This document shows, in pieces, positions 15,163-23,347 of a stretch of 64,000 nucleotides of DNA (positions are counted from its first letter, which is position 1; the number at the start of each line of letters is the position of its first letter). The stretch is taken from the NCBI RefSeq assembly GCF_001696455.1, contig NZ_MAUJ01000007.1, positions 124,001 through 188,000 on the forward strand, given 5' to 3'. Under the pieces are notes generated by a model. The model did no database searches. It was not told where the DNA came from and was given only the letters and a program-made list of their open reading frames with translations. Source of the stretch: Pseudoalteromonas luteoviolacea (GTDB lineage: Bacteria; Pseudomonadota; Gammaproteobacteria; Enterobacterales; Alteromonadaceae). A program made the translations under genes and the position numbers.

Positions 15163-18143
15163 TTCCCTGCAGCTTTCATGATTTCCTGCGCTTGTCCAAA
15201 TACATCTTGCTCTGTTAGTGGGGCGCTGTAATAGTACCCTTGTACAATATGGCAATTATTTCTCTGTAAAAATGCTACTTGCTCAGCAGTTTCTACCCCT
15301 TCGGCAATCACTTTCATACTCAGCTTTTGCGCCATTGCGATAATCGCTGCGGTAATTTCCATATCATTTGTATCTTCAGGTATGTCTTTGACAAACGAAC
15401 GGTCGACTTTAAGCACATCGACAGGGAATCGTTTGAGGTAGCTGAGTGACGAGTAACCGGTACCAAAATCATCGATTGATAATGAAACGCCCAGCTTTTT
15501 CATCTCTTTTAATTGCTCAATGGCGGCCTCAACATCTCCCATGAGCATACTCTCGGTTAATTCCAAATGTAAGAACGCCGGCGGTAATCCCACTTCATCT
15601 AACGTTTCTGAAATGGTCTCTATCAGTTGAGTGTCTTTAAATTGCCGTGCTGATAAGTTTATTGAGATGTCCGCCGTATACCCTTTAGACCTCAATAAAG
15701 CCGAAAACCGACAAGCTTCTTGTAAAACCCAAGTACCAATTTCGACAATCAAGCCTGTTGTCTCAGCAATGGGAATAAACTTGGTTGGCGGTATCGGCCC
15801 CTCAGTGGGGTGAAACCACCTGATCAGCGCTTCGTAGCCGACAATTTTATTTGTTTTACTGTCAATTTGAGGCTGATACTGAAGCGAAAATTGCTGACTC
15901 TTGATAGCTTGTCGCAATTCGTTTTCTATATGTAGACGCTCGTTAGCGGCTGCATTGAGCTCTTGAGAATAGAAATGGAATGTGTTGCGGCCTTTTGCCT
16001 TCGCTTCATACATTGCCAAGTCTGCATGCTTAAGCAACTGCTCTTCTTCTTGACTATCATACGGCGCAAGCGTAATACCAATACTGGCACTGACAATCAC
16101 CTCGTTATTTCCTAACGAGATGGGTTCACTAAGCGTTTTCTGAATTGTATGGGCGACATCCATGGCGTTATCACGTTTACTGATACCACTTAACAATACG
16201 GCAAACTCGTCACCACCCAATCGGGCGATGGTATCTTCCGCCCTCAATCTTTGTTTTAACCTGTCTGCAACTTCAACGAGTAGACGATCTCCTGCATCAT
16301 GGCCAAGGGTATCATTAATACGCTTAAACTCATCAAGGTCAAAGTAGAACAATGCAAATGCATAATGACCTCGCGATGCCAAGGCCATCGATTTGCGCAA
16401 TTGCATACGGAAAAAAGTACGATTAGCCAAGCCCGTTAAGGTGTCAAAATAGGCCAACTCTTCCATTTTCCTTTGGCTTTCTTTTACGAATGAAATATCT
16501 TGGGCTGATGCTACATAACTAGAAATACGACCGCCGTTTTCTCTAATTGGAGAAATACTCAAGCTGACCCAAATTTGCTCGTTACTACTACTTTGTAGCA
16601 ATGTATCACCGCGCCAATAATTGCGACTTCTCAAATCAAAATCAATGTCGTCAATTAGAATGGCCATTTCATTAGAGATGATGCTCAGCAATGGAGAGTC
16701 CAAGAAGTGAGACTCCGAGAAACCGGTCATCTCAACCATTTTGGGGTTAACGTATTCTATTTTAAATCTTTCGTTGGTTATGACCACACCTGTACCTGAA
16801 AATGCAACAGCCTTAGACAAACGGTTAGCTGCTTTTTCCGCGATTTCTTTTTCGTTGATGCGCTGATTAAGACCATTTACTAATTTTTTAATATCATCGC
16901 TCATGTCATTGAATGAGGCATTTAGTAATCCGATTTCATCGTCGCTGTCTGACAATTTAGGGTGATCCCATTGACCACGACCAAAACTAATCAGCACTTT
17001 TACCAGCTGATTAATGCGCTTCAAAATAAGGTGGTAAAGTACCTGATGCAATAGCATCGCGACAAATGCGGCATACAATATAAATAGCCCGAAAAACTTA
17101 ACCTTTAACTCTTCGAGAGCATGCAGTGCTGTATCTCTGCGTTTGTAAATCCCAACATACCAATCTAATGCCCCCAAGTGCATTACATTGGCAATATGAC
17201 TGGTTTCAGCATGGATAAACTCATCTTGAAAACTAGGTAGGTTCACTTTAATGGCAGTATCTATGACCTGCTGAATGGACTTTGGTAACGCGTCTTTATT
17301 AAGCAGCTCCGCGCTCAATGTCGTTTTAAGCAAGCTAGGTGCAGACAGCACTCGTCCTTGCTTATCAAAAATAATATAGCTTTGCTCCGCATTCGGCTTT
17401 GGCAATCTTGCCAATAAAGTTTCGAGCTCTATATCACTACCAGTAAAACCACGATACAAGTCGCCTTCATACAGCGGCACTAAAATGCTTACCACCCATT
17501 TGTTCCAGACCGGATCGTGATGGACATCAGACCAAATTGCTTCTCTGGTTGGGTTTAACTCTTCGCGCAATAGTGGCTGAGCATGCATGTTAGCATGGCG
17601 GCTTTTTTCATCTTCCAACAGCACTGAATTAGGAGGAGCGATACGCACAAAGTCTTCAGTGGTATAGAGATAAAAATTAAAAAAATCTTGTAACAATATG
17701 GGAGACAAAATATTCCAAAGAGATTCTGAGCTTTTAAACAGCTCCCTATCCGTCGCAGATAGCTCTTCTTTTAACATGTAAGCAGCTGACATCCCATTGA
17801 GTGCAACGCTATGTGTACGGCCAGCGGTTGGCGTTAATGCAAGGTCACTATCACTAATGTCACTATTATCGGCAATTGGTAACAATCGCTTCGAAACCAC
17901 CACATTGGTTTGTTGTGCTAGATTTTTTTTCAACTCTAGATACTGGGAAAACTGTTGAATGGCTTGTTCACTGATGCTGCGCAACTGCTTAAACTCCGCC
18001 TCAACTAGGTGTTTCTCTTCCGACTTAAGCATCAGAGCAGCAGCAAAAACTCCCGCAATGACACAGACAGCTGAAATCAAAATTGACAATTTCACGCTCA
18101 GTGAATTGGCACCAAAACGTGAAGGAGGACGGCGATTGCCCAC
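15159..18143 (-). CDS. Membrane GGDEF-EAL protein with periplasmic sensor and PAS
   Basis: The 994-residue protein has an N-terminal membrane span (about 19-40), a long periplasmic cache-like sensor region, a second span (FFGLFILYAAFVAMLLH, about 350), HAMP, PAS, GGDEF and EAL domains in that order. The cyclase site is intact (RLGGDEFAVLL), as is the phosphodiesterase signature (YEALIRW, with DDFGTGYSSL). It could make or break c-di-GMP, and one domain may only regulate the other. The start is a GTG at 18143 just before the first span. c-di-GMP would link it to the pilus locus here (inference). Confidence 0.93.
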   Translation of the reverse strand: MGNRRPPSRFGANSLSVKLSILISAVCVIAGVFAAALMLKSEEKHLVEAEFKQLRSISEQAIQQFSQYLELKKNLAQQTNVVVSKRLLPIADNSDISDSDLALTPTAGRTHSVALNGMSAAYMLKEELSATDRELFKSSESLWNILSPILLQDFFNFYLYTTEDFVRIAPPNSVLLEDEKSRHANMHAQPLLREELNPTREAIWSDVHHDPVWNKWVVSILVPLYEGDLYRGFTGSDIELETLLARLPKPNAEQSYIIFDKQGRVLSAPSLLKTTLSAELLNKDALPKSIQQVIDTAIKVNLPSFQDEFIHAETSHIANVMHLGALDWYVGIYKRRDTALHALEELKVKFFGLFILYAAFVAMLLHQVLYHLILKRINQLVKVLISFGRGQWDHPKLSDSDDEIGLLNASFNDMSDDIKKLVNGLNQRINEKEIAEKAANRLSKAVAFSGTGVVITNERFKIEYVNPKMVEMTGFSESHFLDSPLLSIISNEMAILIDDIDFDLRSRNYWRGDTLLQSSSNEQIWVSLSISPIRENGGRISSYVASAQDISFVKESQRKMEELAYFDTLTGLANRTFFRMQLRKSMALASRGHYAFALFYFDLDEFKRINDTLGHDAGDRLLVEVADRLKQRLRAEDTIARLGGDEFAVLLSGISKRDNAMDVAHTIQKTLSEPISLGNNEVIVSASIGITLAPYDSQEEEQLLKHADLAMYEAKAKGRNTFHFYSQELNAAANERLHIENELRQAIKSQQFSLQYQPQIDSKTNKIVGYEALIRWFHPTEGPIPPTKFIPIAETTGLIVEIGTWVLQEACRFSALLRSKGYTADISINLSARQFKDTQLIETISETLDEVGLPPAFLHLELTESMLMGDVEAAIEQLKEMKKLGVSLSIDDFGTGYSSLSYLKRFPVDVLKVDRSFVKDIPEDTNDMEITAAIIAMAQKLSMKVIAEGVETAEQVAFLQRNNCHIVQGYYYSAPLTEQDVFGQAQEIMKAAGN

Positions 18144-18314
18144 GATAAAACCTTAACCTTGTTATGTTTTTTTTAATAAAGTGCTTTGAATATATCAGAT
18201 CACGTAATTCGTAGCCAATCCAATTAAAGCATAAATTAAAATACCTTATTGTATTCCTACAATGTTATGTGTTAATAATAACCCTAACGTTACGAATTTG
18301 AACTTAAATAAAAT

Positions 18315-18365
18315 ATGAATTTCATTACGCGCCCTTATTTTTTCTTTTTTAGCTTCTTTAGATGA
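18315..18365 (+). CDS. pheL: Phe-rich leader peptide of pheA
   Basis: A 16-codon frame, MNFITRPYFFFFSFFR, has seven Phe and one Tyr codon. It ends at TGA 18363-18365, just before an attenuator. It has the same plan as E. coli PheL (three Phe runs) but a different sequence. When charged tRNA-Phe is scarce the ribosome stalls here and the terminator fails to form. Confidence 0.9.
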   Translation: MNFITRPYFFFFSFFR

Positions 18366-18432
18366 AGAGGCTTATCTGTTTGCGCGTAACAACGAATAGC
18401 TAAGCCTCCCAAACTCGGGAGGCTTTTTTTTT
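18351..18432 (+). promoter_or_regulatory. Transcription attenuator of pheA
   Basis: Three mutually exclusive pairings can be drawn: 18351-18358 with 18365-18372 (protector, covering the last Phe codons); 18367-18374 GAGGCTTA with 18401-18408 TAAGCCTC (antiterminator); and 18402-18410 AAGCCTCCC with 18417-18425 GGGAGGCTT followed by T to 18432 (terminator). This is the classic Phe/His/Trp attenuation layout. Confidence 0.9.
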
Positions 18433-18453
18433 GGCAAAATGGGAGTGAGGACC

Positions 18454-19608
18454 ATGACGCAAGATACTTTAGATGCATTGAGGACAGAGATTAATGAGAT
18501 TGACTCTGAGCTGTTAATATTATTAGCTAAACGCAGGCGCATCAGCCATGGCGTTTTAGAATATAAAATAAATAACAACAAACCTATCAGGGATGAAGAG
18601 CGCGAACTCGCCCTGTTAGAAAAACTTATCAACTATGGCAAGTCTTTAGGGTTAGACCCTTTTTATATAAACAATGTCTTTCAAGTCATTTTGGAAGATT
18701 CAGTTTTAAATCAACAAGCCATGCTACAAAAGAGCTTAAACCCTGACACTGTTAACGACACCCATCGAGTTGCATATTTAGGAGGGCAAGGTTCATACAG
18801 CCAATTGGCCTGCCATAAATATTTCAGTCGCCGTCCTGGCAAACTTGTCGAGTTAGGCTGTCAATCCTTTGATGAGATTACGACCAGTGTTGAGCAGGGC
18901 AAAGCTGACTTCGGTATACTACCAATAGAAAACACCAGTTCCGGTAGTATCAATGAGGTTTTTGATTTGATGCAACATGCACAGGTTTCAATCGTCGGCG
19001 AAGTGACGCACAGTGTAGAGCACTGCTTGCTGGCTCAGCCGGGTATTGAATTAAAAGACGTCAAAAAAATCTATGCTCACCCACAACCATTTGCACAGTG
19101 CAGTCGTTTCATTCAAAGCCTTGCTGATGTGATTCAAGAAACTTGCGATTCGACATCTAGCGCCATCAAGATGGCGGCAGAAACGGCACAAAGCGCTGCG
19201 ATTGGCTCTGCGCAAGCAGGTAAGAGCCAAGGCCTAGAAGTAATTAAAGATGAATTAGCAAATCAAGCAGAAAACCATAGCCGCTTTATCGTTGTTGCTC
19301 GAAAACCTCTACAGGTTTCAACTCAAATCCCCACTAAGACAAGCTTAATCATGGCAACTAAGCAGCATGTGGGCTCATTAGCCGACGCCCTAATGGTATT
19401 TAAAGAGCACAGTATCAATATGACTAAACTGGAGTCACGCCCAGTTCCAGGCAACCCTTGGGAAGAAGTGTTCTATGTAGATTTGCATGCAAACATTGCA
19501 GAAGAGCATGTCCAACAAGCGCTTGAGTCACTGAAGGAACATACGCAAACAGTCAGGATTTTAGGCTGCTATCAAAGCGAATCCCTAAAAGCCGTTGACC
19601 CAATTTAA
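18454..19608 (+). CDS. pheA: Bifunctional chorismate mutase / prephenate dehydratase
   Basis: The 384-residue P-protein (E. coli 386) has an AroQ chorismate mutase (about 1-90, with ELLILLAKRRRIS), a dehydratase domain (YLGGQGSYSQLA through GILPIENTSSGSI), and a C-terminal ACT domain with ESRPVPGNPWEEVFY that binds phenylalanine for feedback inhibition. It makes phenylpyruvate from chorismate. ATG 18454 follows GTGAGG; an ATG at 18439 overlaps that site and is less likely. It is preceded by pheL and its attenuator and converges on tyrA. Confidence 0.97.
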   Translation: MTQDTLDALRTEINEIDSELLILLAKRRRISHGVLEYKINNNKPIRDEERELALLEKLINYGKSLGLDPFYINNVFQVILEDSVLNQQAMLQKSLNPDTVNDTHRVAYLGGQGSYSQLACHKYFSRRPGKLVELGCQSFDEITTSVEQGKADFGILPIENTSSGSINEVFDLMQHAQVSIVGEVTHSVEHCLLAQPGIELKDVKKIYAHPQPFAQCSRFIQSLADVIQETCDSTSSAIKMAAETAQSAAIGSAQAGKSQGLEVIKDELANQAENHSRFIVVARKPLQVSTQIPTKTSLIMATKQHVGSLADALMVFKEHSINMTKLESRPVPGNPWEEVFYVDLHANIAEEHVQQALESLKEHTQTVRILGCYQSESLKAVDPI

Positions 19609-19640
19609 GCACCACTCATAGCCCCAGAAAATGCTGGGGC

Positions 19641-19665
19641 AAAAAAACGCTCCGACAAGCGGAGC
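19641..19665 (-). terminator. Terminator of tyrA
   Basis: On the minus strand GCTCCG pairs with CGGAGC around a 5-base loop (19649-19665), followed by a run of seven T (19641-19647). A second hairpin, GCCCCAG (19621-19627) with CTGGGGC (19634-19640), adjoins it and may end pheA. Confidence 0.8.
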
Positions 19666-19710
19666 ATTTATTCGACAATATCAGTGCCATTGTTACACTC
19701 AATTCGATAA

Positions 19711-20850
19711 TTAGCCCAATACTTTGGCATCATTGGCTTTATTCAAGATCCCTCTACTTTGTGCCAAAAACGAGTGGGCACTGTCTGAGAAATAGGTTTT
19801 AGCCATATCGAACCCTCGAATAAGCTCTGCTTTATCTTGGTTTTTAAGGTTTATTAAGGTTTGAGCAAAAGTGTCTTGGTAACTTGCCAATAGCCCTTCC
19901 ACATCTTCAAACTGTGCCAACATGATATCAGCATACAATTCTGGCGATTGCGCAAACAGCCGTCCAACCATCATCAACTCCAACTGATAAATCGGAGAGG
20001 AACACCCTCTTAGCTCCTCCAAAGTGTGACATTGACGAGCTAAAAACTGCCCATATACAAATGTGGTTAAATGTCTCATAACCTGAATAATTTGCATTGC
20101 TTGGTCATGTTTTTTTGCTTCCATTGGCGCGATATAACATCCCCATATCTTCAGCTGCTCCAACAGCCCTTGATATTTTTCTGGTTGGCGCCCTTCACAA
20201 GCGACGACGGTTTGCTTCACCCAATGGGATATGTCAGGGCCAAACATTGGGTGTAACCCAACAACGGGCCCTTGGTGGTGCTCAAGCAAACAACTTAGGG
20301 GTTTTTGTTTTACTGATGTTATATCAGCCAAAATACACTCTGGATTCAGCTTTGGTAAACTTGCTACGACGTCCTCCAGCGTGTTAATGGGCACACTGAC
20401 TAATACCAGCTTCGCGTCTTGTAGAATTTCGCCCGCCTGATCTTGCTGTGCCTTATCGAGGACTTTCACTTCATAACCGGAACGTTTGAACTGTTTTGCA
20501 AACAACTGCCCCATTGCCCCTTCGCCACCCACAATCACAATGGGTGAGAGTTCAGGTGCTGCACAGGCGAGCTCACTTTGCTGATTTTCGTATGCCTCGC
20601 GCATCATCCTGCGCAATATATCTTCGACAAGCTCAGGGTTAACGCCCTTTTCTTCCGCCTGAGCCCGTCTTGCTGAAATTAACGCAGCCTCGCGTTCAGG
20701 TGCATGCAAAGGAGCCCCATTTTGTTGTTTTATCTTACCGACTTGCTCGGTGAGCATACGCCTTTTAGCGAGTAAGCTAACTAGCTCACTGTCACACGTA
20801 TCAATATGTTCACGCAGCTCATCCAAGCTTAAGTCTTCTCTCATCCCCAT
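19711..20850 (-). CDS. tyrA: Bifunctional chorismate mutase / prephenate dehydrogenase
   Basis: The 379-residue T-protein (E. coli 373) has an N-terminal AroQ chorismate mutase (about 1-90, LVSLLAKRRMLTEQVGKIK) and a prephenate dehydrogenase with the NAD-binding VIVGGEGAMGQLFAKQF motif near residue 107 and GLHPMFGPDISHW. It produces 4-hydroxyphenylpyruvate for tyrosine. ATG 20850 is used; ATG 20844 is also possible. Two TyrR-like boxes lie immediately upstream. It converges with pheA, as in E. coli, but aroF does not follow here. Confidence 0.97.
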   Translation of the reverse strand: MGMREDLSLDELREHIDTCDSELVSLLAKRRMLTEQVGKIKQQNGAPLHAPEREAALISARRAQAEEKGVNPELVEDILRRMMREAYENQQSELACAAPELSPIVIVGGEGAMGQLFAKQFKRSGYEVKVLDKAQQDQAGEILQDAKLVLVSVPINTLEDVVASLPKLNPECILADITSVKQKPLSCLLEHHQGPVVGLHPMFGPDISHWVKQTVVACEGRQPEKYQGLLEQLKIWGCYIAPMEAKKHDQAMQIIQVMRHLTTFVYGQFLARQCHTLEELRGCSSPIYQLELMMVGRLFAQSPELYADIMLAQFEDVEGLLASYQDTFAQTLINLKNQDKAELIRGFDMAKTYFSDSAHSFLAQSRGILNKANDAKVLG

Positions 20851-20852
20851 AC

Positions 20853-20870
20853 CGTAAACCTTAATTTACA
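20853..20870. promoter_or_regulatory. TyrR box overlapping the tyrA start region
   Basis: On the minus strand TGTAAATTAAGGTTTACG matches the TyrR consensus TGTAAA-N6-TTTACA except for the last base. It ends two bases before the tyrA ATG and includes the AAGG ribosome-binding region. Confidence 0.7.
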
Positions 20871-20872
20871 CT

Positions 20873-20890
20873 AGTAAATAAATAATTACA
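20873..20890. promoter_or_regulatory. Second, weaker TyrR-like box
   Basis: On the minus strand TGTAATTATTTATTTACT matches TGTAAA-N6-TTTACA with one mismatch per half. It is 20 bases from the first box, about two helical turns, which suits cooperative binding of TyrR to a strong/weak pair. Confidence 0.5.
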
Positions 20891-21063
20891 CCCAGTCTAA
20901 CAGGACGCTTGATATTAAGAAAGTACCTTTTTTCGTTGTTAAGACAATTGTAGGCAATGATCTTCATAGTGAGGAAAAATAGTAGGAGAAAAGTGCTGAG
21001 ACCTAAAAGTCTAGGGCCAAGTAAAACATTAGGGGGAGGTTTTGATTACTATATTTGGAAACC

Positions 21064-21089
21064 AAACAGGCCGCAAAAGCGGCCTGTTT
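21064..21089. terminator. Terminator of the rpsP-rplS operon
   Basis: AAACAGGCCGC (21064-21074) pairs with GCGGCCTGTTT (21079-21089) around AAAA, 26 bases after the rplS stop. Confidence 0.85.
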
Positions 21090-21114
21090 GTTAAGCATAG
21101 GTAGTATGCGCGTA

Positions 21115-21474
21115 TTAGTTAAGTTTCTCTTTAATACGTGCAGATTTACCAGAACGCTCGCGCAAGTAGTAAAGCTTAGCACGACGAACCGCACCACGAC
21201 GCTTAACTGTAACGCTGTCAACCAGTGGGCTGTGTGTTTGGAACACACGCTCAACACCTTCACCGCTCGAGATCTTACGAACTGTGAAAGATGAATGAAG
21301 ACCACGGTTACGCTTAGCGATTACAACACCTTCAAAGGCCTGTAGACGCTCTTTGTTACCTTCTTTTACGCGTACCTGAACAATTACTGTGTCACCAGCG
21401 CCGAACGCAGGTACGTCTTTTTTAAGCTGCTCTTCTTCAAGCGCTTTAATAATATTTTGGTTTACTTTTGCCAT
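21115..21474 (-). CDS. rplS: 50S ribosomal protein L19
   Basis: The 119-residue protein (E. coli 115) lies at the 30S-50S interface. Typical segments are PAFGAGDTVIVQVRVKEGNK, GVVIAKRNRGLHSSFTVRK and GVERVFQTHSP. The start is ATG 21474 (MAKVNQNII); the upstream ATG at 21486 is not supported by family length. It is the last gene of rpsP-rimM-trmD-rplS and is followed by a strong terminator. Confidence 0.98.
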   Translation of the reverse strand: MAKVNQNIIKALEEEQLKKDVPAFGAGDTVIVQVRVKEGNKERLQAFEGVVIAKRNRGLHSSFTVRKISSGEGVERVFQTHSPLVDSVTVKRRGAVRRAKLYYLRERSGKSARIKEKLN

Positions 21475-21507
21475 TTTATTTCTCACATTCCTAGGAGTAA
21501 CTGTCTT

Positions 21508-22272
21508 CTAGCCACAAGCTTCATGTTCTTGCTGAAATTCAGCAAGAAGCCTTGCTTGCTCCTCAGTCAGAGCTAGGTTACGCAACAAGTCCGGACGGCG
21601 TAGCCAAGTCCTGCCCAATGACTGCTTTAAGCGCCATTTGGCAATTTCTTTGTGGTTCCCACTGAGTAATACAGCAGGGACCTGCTTTCCATCCAATGTT
21701 TCAGGCCGAGTATAGTGAGGGCAATCTAACAGGCCATCCGAAAATGAATCCTGCTCAGCAGACTGATTGTGACCAAGCACACCAGGCACCAATCGCGCGA
21801 CTGCGTCAATAAGTGTCATGGCGGGCAGTTCGCCACCACTGAGAATAAAATCACCAATGGACCACTCTTCGTCTACGTGAGACTCGATGATCCGTTCATC
21901 TATACCTTCATATCGACCCGCAACTAAAATCAACTTTTCAGACGTCGCTAATTCAGCGGCGCCTTGTTGGTCTAGTTTGCGCCCTTGTGGAGACATGTAA
22001 ATTACTTTTGCACCATCACCAGCTGCAGCTTTTGCATCTAGAATGGCTTTTTCAAGCGGCTCTACCATCATCAACATACCTGGGCCACCACCATAAGGGC
22101 GGTCATCCACGGTACGATGCTTATCGGTCGCATACTCTCTTGGGTTCCAACAATTGAACTCAATCAAACCGTTTTTCACAGCTCGACCAGTTACACCTTG
22201 CTGAGTAACTGCATCAAACATTTCAGGGAACAACGATACAACGCCGACCCAAAGTTTTTGCTGTTCACTCAT
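21508..22272 (-). CDS. trmD: tRNA (guanine37-N1)-methyltransferase
   Basis: The 254-residue SPOUT-class enzyme (E. coli 255) methylates G37 of tRNAs reading CNN, CCN and CGG-type codons to prevent frameshifting. The SAM-binding trefoil knot region is GRYEGIDERIIESHVDEEWS and IGDFILSGGELPAM. The ATG at 22272 shares one base with the rimM stop (TAATG), so translation is coupled. An upstream in-frame ATG lies inside rimM and is rejected. Confidence 0.98.
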   Translation of the reverse strand: MSEQQKLWVGVVSLFPEMFDAVTQQGVTGRAVKNGLIEFNCWNPREYATDKHRTVDDRPYGGGPGMLMMVEPLEKAILDAKAAAGDGAKVIYMSPQGRKLDQQGAAELATSEKLILVAGRYEGIDERIIESHVDEEWSIGDFILSGGELPAMTLIDAVARLVPGVLGHNQSAEQDSFSDGLLDCPHYTRPETLDGKQVPAVLLSGNHKEIAKWRLKQSLGRTWLRRPDLLRNLALTEEQARLLAEFQQEHEACG

Positions 22273-22805
22273 TAAAATGCTGGATCCCAATCAACCGTAA
22301 TTTCACGTTCATCGTGCTTAACTTCAATAATGACAGAGTCTGTCAAAAATGGAATTAAGCGTTCAGTCTGACCAAATGCATCTTTTTTGTTTGCTTTCAC
22401 AACCAAAACATCATTTGAGCCAGTCTCCATAAGGTCATCGACATGACCTAAGTTATAACCTTTATTGGTTACAACCGTCATACCAATTAAGTCTCGCCAA
22501 TAAAACTCCCCTTCAGGTAATTCAGGAAGCTGCTCACTACTAACTGCGATTTCAGCGTTGGTATAAGCCATTGCTTCGTCTCTGTCGTTAATGTTCGCAA
22601 ATTTAGCGATGAAACCCTTGTTGTGGCGACGCCAGTCACTCACTTCAAGAGCTTGCCATTTACCTTGTTGCCCTATCAACCATGGGCTGAAATCGAAGAT
22701 CCCTTGGGGATCATCAGTAAATGAATGCACCTTAAGCCAACCCTTAATACCATAAGGGGCACCTAATTTGCCGACAACAAGTGTCGAGGTGTTATCTTGA
22801 CTCAT
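22272..22805 (-). CDS. rimM: 16S rRNA processing protein RimM
   Basis: The 177-residue protein helps mature the 3' domain of 16S rRNA in the 30S head and binds S19. It has an N-terminal beta-barrel (VVGKLGAPYGIKGWLKVHSF) and a C-terminal PRC barrel (FYWRDLIGMTVVTNKGYNLG). It is the second gene of the operon and overlaps trmD by one base. Length agrees with the family (E. coli 182). Confidence 0.97.
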   Translation of the reverse strand: MSQDNTSTLVVGKLGAPYGIKGWLKVHSFTDDPQGIFDFSPWLIGQQGKWQALEVSDWRRHNKGFIAKFANINDRDEAMAYTNAEIAVSSEQLPELPEGEFYWRDLIGMTVVTNKGYNLGHVDDLMETGSNDVLVVKANKKDAFGQTERLIPFLTDSVIIEVKHDEREITVDWDPAF

Positions 22806-22822
22806 GGTTACACTTACGCCTA

Positions 22823-23071
22823 TTAAGCCGCTTTACGAGCGTCTTTAACTAACTTAGCTACGCGATCTGAAAGAGATGCGCCCTGACCTACCCAGTGATC
22901 AACACGAGCAAGATCTAGACGAATTTTTTCTTCCTGACCAGAAGCGATTGGGTTAAAGAAACCTACTTTCTCGATGAAACGACCGTCACGCGAGAAACGG
23001 CTATCCGCAACCACGATTTGATAGAATGGACGCTTTTTAGCGCCGCCACGTTGCAAACGAATAGTTACCAT
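22823..23071 (-). CDS. rpsP: 30S ribosomal protein S16
   Basis: The 82-residue protein begins MVTIRLQRGGAKKRPFYQIV, the S16 signature, and has the same length as E. coli S16. It assembles early in the 30S subunit. It is the first gene of rpsP-rimM-trmD-rplS. The 276-base upstream gap contains its promoter region and the terminator of the TonB receptor gene. In E. coli ffh lies directly upstream; here a heme-uptake block intervenes. Confidence 0.98.
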   Translation of the reverse strand: MVTIRLQRGGAKKRPFYQIVVADSRFSRDGRFIEKVGFFNPIASGQEEKIRLDLARVDHWVGQGASLSDRVAKLVKDARKAA

Positions 23072-23269
23072 ACCGTCCTCTACATAGATTGACTGTTTTC
23101 ATTAATAAGATATAACTTCCCACTACGGGAAGCTGGGGAATTGTACGAGTTTTTCTCAACAATGCAAGTATGTTTTAGATTTAATTCTCAATCTTGACAT
23201 ACCTCGGCCTTTTTGGACCTCGAACCGTGAAGTTTGAATGCACAATACGAGCTACAAATAAAGTAAAAG

Positions 23270-23292
23270 TGGGTGTAACTAGGTTACACCCA
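23270..23292 (-). terminator. Terminator of the TonB receptor gene
   Basis: TGGGTGTAAC (23270-23279) pairs with GTTACACCCA (23283-23292) around TAG; the minus strand continues CTTTTACTTTATTT. A second dyad (CCACAT/ATGTGG, about 23304-23330) lies just upstream. Confidence 0.7.
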
Positions 23293-23347
23293 TTTCAAAT
23301 AATCCCACATAAAAACAACTCATGTGGCTTCAGGGAGAATGTTATGT

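Noticed and set aside
20097..20440. Plus-strand open frames inside tyrA
   Set aside because: They are antisense to a full-length, well-matched tyrA and lack ribosome binding sites.
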